From a virus, in the IMG/VR virus record IMGVR_UViG_3300008107_008959, positions 1 through 42,889 of that record: a stretch of 42,889 nucleotides of DNA; one strand, written 5' to 3'. The position numbers and the translations under genes are program-made. This document shows positions 40,182 through 42,889 of this stretch, one piece after another; the first letter of the stretch is position 1, and each line of letters starts with the position of its first letter. The notes under the pieces were generated by a model that made no database searches, was not told the origin of the DNA, and saw only the letters and a program-made list of their open reading frames with translations.

Positions 40182-42889
40182 ATCTTAATTGTACTAGGAT
40201 AGAAGTTAGAATATCTAAAATCTAATGTAGTGCTAGAAGAAGTTCCGCAAGTTTCAGAGCAAAAAACCTGATATGTATTTTTTATTCCATTTGGCAAAGC
40301 CAAAGCTGAAGCTGTTCCACTAGCAGACTCAGACAATCTTCCTCCTGTATAAAATCTAAAATTCCTTGTTTGAGTTGGCACATCTATTGGAACATTTGTA
40401 TTTGCTGGTATGGCTCTTGGATAAGCGTCTCCGAAAACTCCATTGCAACTAATAAATCCCACCCCGCCCTCTTGATATGGCTCGTAAGAAGAGCAAGAGT
40501 AAGTCAATTTTGTTTCTATTGCTAAGAATTTTTTCTTTAGACTTCTAACAAAGGATGCTGGCAAAGCTTTTTCCATCCAAGGGTGTACAAAAGGATTGAA
40601 TGACATAGAATCTGAATACTCTGTAGATCTAATATAAACTCCTTGCCCACCGGTTACTTTTTGAGGGATATCCTGATTCTTTAAGTCTACTCTATTTACT
40701 GATCTACCAGCTGATACTCCAATGATAGAATTAACTGGTAAATAATAGCTATATTTGCCAGGAGAAGAAACCTTATCTCCACCTGTGCTAAAATTAATAA
40801 TCTTGTTTTTATCTGGCTCTTCATCTTTTAGGTAGTATTCATTAAATTGCCTTTCAAAATCAATCGCCCAAACCATTGGGAGAATGACTCTTGCTTCATT
40901 TAGATTATTTATTCCATCTACCAATCTGTTGAAAAAGCTATTGGCTCTTGGTAACATGTTCGGAAGAGTTCCGTAAGCTGGCGCTCCATCAGCCCTCGAC
41001 TCAAGAGGCAGCAACGTTAACCAAGGAGGCGCAGCGGCAGTGTCATAGATTGAGATTGCAGCGCTCGCATCTGTATAAACGTCTAGATTGCTCAAAGAGA
41101 AGGTTTGACCGCTCTTGGTAGTAGATATGAAATTTTCATTTAATACCGTTGCGTCAGATCCCTCTATTATTGATGATGAGCTGTTTACCGAGCTAGGAAC
41201 GCTAGAGTCTTCAATCTCTGGCGTGGCAGCGTCAGTATCTTCATTATATATAGAAACGTTTTCTAATGGATTGTTGTATTTATCTGCGTAGAGCTTAGAA
41301 ATTTGATACCAAAATGGATCAAGTTTAAGCATTGATGTCTCATCTTCTGGATTTATATTAGTGTTTATATAAGTTGATGCTGATCCAGAGTTGGCGTTTG
41401 TTTGTTCGGCGGCATTTTGCTGAGCTATATTATTTCTTGATAAGTAATCTTGTAGCACTTTAGCTTCTTGATCGTCTAGCGCGGCATCATTAGATCCAAC
41501 TTGATTTAATGGCTTGCCGCCGTATAGAGAAGCTTTTAGTTTGCTAAATGAGCTATTGATTGGTTTTAAAAACTCAGGAATATCGGTTCTTTTTGTTGAT
41601 ACAATCTTATATGAAGATTTTATAATTGGAGTTAGATCGCTAAATGTTTGAATCCTTTTATCTGATTCGGTTTTAAACATTGAGTACCCATAGCCAGGAT
41701 CAATGATTTTAATTCCTGATATCTTTCCATATTCATTTAATACAACCTCTGCTTTTGCAGGCTTACCATTAGAATCTATATTAGGATCAGGAAGCTGAAC
41801 CTTTGGAGCAATCAAAAACACTTCATCAGGCTTAACTGGCAAATCAATGTAAGTTATTGTGCCTTCTCTAATTGGATCTGTGTAGAAAGCTTTTGATTCA
41901 GAAGTTAATTTATATAATGTTTTAAGTGTTTGAGTTATTGTGGCTGAGCCTTGATTATCTATAGCCAAATAAGTCATTCCTTCTATTTTATCGAACTCTT
42001 TAAACCCCCTATCTGGCAATCTGATTCCTCTCAAAGCGTAATCATCTAAGTTAAAAGAAATTGTATTATCAGCCGCATTTCTTGATGTTGATCCTATAAA
42101 CTCATCATAAACAAGATAATTCCAAGTAGGAGGCAGCAGCATCTTATCGAAAGAATATTCAACTGATCTATACGCAGTAGTGCAAGTTACATTGTGCTTT
42201 TCTATTTGTATTTTAAGATTTGCTGTTTTATTATCTAGGTTAGAGATTTTATCAAATAGATTTAAATAAGCTTGATTTACAGACGATCTCTTGAGCCTCA
42301 AAACAAATTTATCTTCATCTATATTATAGTTTTCATTGTTTCCAAGCTTTAATGATGTAGCACTTAGAATAGTTCTGTAAACTGACCCATCATAGTATTG
42401 TACCGATACTTGTAAATCTGTTGTTAAAACACTAGCAGTAGCATTAAAAAGACTATAGTTATAAAAATCTTCTACTATTTTCCAAAACAAGATAACATCA
42501 GTAGTTAGCCCGCTTTGGTCTTTAATTATATTAATGCATGGCAAGATTTCTGACACGCAAGCTGGATAAACGAATCCTTTATAGTTGTTAGATATAGAAT
42601 TCTTTGGAGTTGCTTCGTACTGGAATCCAGTAAAATATTCTCCACCTACAAATAGATTTACAATGAACTCTTGATCGGATGTCTTACCTTTGAATTTATC
42701 AAAATCTGAAAACAAGTGAGCAAAAGAGTGCTCGATCTTCTCGGTTGTTGAGCCTCTAACTGCCGTTATATTTTCTGCTTGTTTGTAAGTTTCTGAAATT
42801 TTTGCTTTTATTTCGTATCTTAATGCTGCTGGCTGCTTTTGATTTATTGTTAGATCTGGAACTGTGCCGCTTGGGTTCGCTACTCCTTC
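40178..42889 (-). CDS. Large structural-type protein (5' partial)
   Basis: The minus-strand frame is open to the last base of the window, so the N-terminus lies outside; 903 residues are visible. A TTG at 42715 is not the true start. The chain is Ser/Thr/Asn/Tyr-rich, has few charged clusters and no catalytic motif. It contains beta-rich stretches at both ends, and a low-complexity acidic and Ser-rich middle (about residues 480-600 of the visible part, with repeated Asn/Ser/Ala). The final ~120 residues hold several Cys. This is typical of a baseplate, tail or other virion protein. The Cys-rich protein behind it supports a structural operon. Confidence 0.65.
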   Translation of the reverse strand, partial: EGVANPSGTVPDLTINQKQPAALRYEIKAKISETYKQAENITAVRGSTTEKIEHSFAHLFSDFDKFKGKTSDQEFIVNLFVGGEYFTGFQYEATPKNSISNNYKGFVYPACVSEILPCINIIKDQSGLTTDVILFWKIVEDFYNYSLFNATASVLTTDLQVSVQYYDGSVYRTILSATSLKLGNNENYNIDEDKFVLRLKRSSVNQAYLNLFDKISNLDNKTANLKIQIEKHNVTCTTAYRSVEYSFDKMLLPPTWNYLVYDEFIGSTSRNAADNTISFNLDDYALRGIRLPDRGFKEFDKIEGMTYLAIDNQGSATITQTLKTLYKLTSESKAFYTDPIREGTITYIDLPVKPDEVFLIAPKVQLPDPNIDSNGKPAKAEVVLNEYGKISGIKIIDPGYGYSMFKTESDKRIQTFSDLTPIIKSSYKIVSTKRTDIPEFLKPINSSFSKLKASLYGGKPLNQVGSNDAALDDQEAKVLQDYLSRNNIAQQNAAEQTNANSGSASTYINTNINPEDETSMLKLDPFWYQISKLYADKYNNPLENVSIYNEDTDAATPEIEDSSVPSSVNSSSSIIEGSDATVLNENFISTTKSGQTFSLSNLDVYTDASAAISIYDTAAAPPWLTLLPLESRADGAPAYGTLPNMLPRANSFFNRLVDGINNLNEARVILPMVWAIDFERQFNEYYLKDEEPDKNKIINFSTGGDKVSSPGKYSYYLPVNSIIGVSAGRSVNRVDLKNQDIPQKVTGGQGVYIRSTEYSDSMSFNPFVHPWMEKALPASFVRSLKKKFLAIETKLTYSCSSYEPYQEGGVGFISCNGVFGDAYPRAIPANTNVPIDVPTQTRNFRFYTGGRLSESASGTASALALPNGIKNTYQVFCSETCGTSSSTTLDFRYSNFYPSTIKI

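Noticed and set aside
42713-42715. TTG at 42715 as the true start of the right-edge structural gene
   Set aside because: The frame stays open to the window end, so the gene very probably continues upstream.

Overview
The window is a segment of a large tailed double-stranded DNA phage genome, AT-rich and very tightly packed, probably from an uncultivated aquatic phage. The evidence is a repetitive tail fibre at the left edge, a large structural-type protein at the right edge, and phage-style replication, recombination and nucleotide genes between them. Hsp20, a class II (B12-dependent) ribonucleotide reductase and a homologue of the cyanobacterial protein LdpA point weakly to a cyanobacterial or similar aquatic host. 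The host cannot be fixed from the sequence.

Layout. (1) 2-4941: a 5'-truncated tail fibre with 14 GNVGIGTTSP-type repeats and a possible virion protein. (2) 4938-8637, mostly minus strand: small proteins, Hsp20, a dNMP kinase-like protein, an HNH endonuclease, a DUF1360-like membrane protein and dUTPase, plus a 47-residue Lys/GSAG protein on the plus strand. (3) 8715-10529: a small gene, a 462-base gap full of perfect helices (a probable structured RNA leader), a sigma-70-like factor and a small accessory gene. (4) 10591-14060: a glycosyltransferase, an FmdB-like protein and NrdJ. (5) 14137-26344: a 13-gene sugar cluster with five glycosyltransferase-like proteins, an iron-sulfur RfbH/E1-type 3-dehydrase, an NDP-sugar 4,6-dehydratase, a YerE/AHAS-like ThDP enzyme, an HpcH/HpaI aldolase, an LdpA-like double-ferredoxin protein, a HAD phosphatase, an SDR and GDP-mannose 4,6-dehydratase. 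(6) 26363-36173: replication and recombination genes: RecA/UvsX, a PD-(D/E)XK nuclease, DnaB, primase, a RecB/Cas4-like nuclease, a family C polymerase split into PHP, exonuclease and polymerase genes, and a probable SSB. (7) 36167-39911: two more surface-sugar-type proteins and a possible annealing or recombination protein. (8) 39912-42889, minus strand: a Cys-rich protein and a 5'-truncated structural-type protein.

How the genes work together. The replication block supplies nearly all of a bacterial-type replisome core (helicase, primase, polymerase with separate PHP and exonuclease, SSB) plus recombinase, and NrdJ, dUTPase and the dNMP kinase supply precursors. The sugar cluster looks able to make at least one deoxysugar nucleotide. 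The combination of E1-type dehydrase, ThDP enzyme and reductase resembles the route to the branched sugar yersiniose A.

Regulation. Six genes are preceded by one strict signature: TTG(A/C)C(A/T), exactly 16 bases, CATNNT, then only 5-9 bases to ATG. This implies transcripts that start at or almost at the start codon. The sigma-factor gene is the contrast: it has a long structured leader and a hairpin covering its ribosome-binding site.
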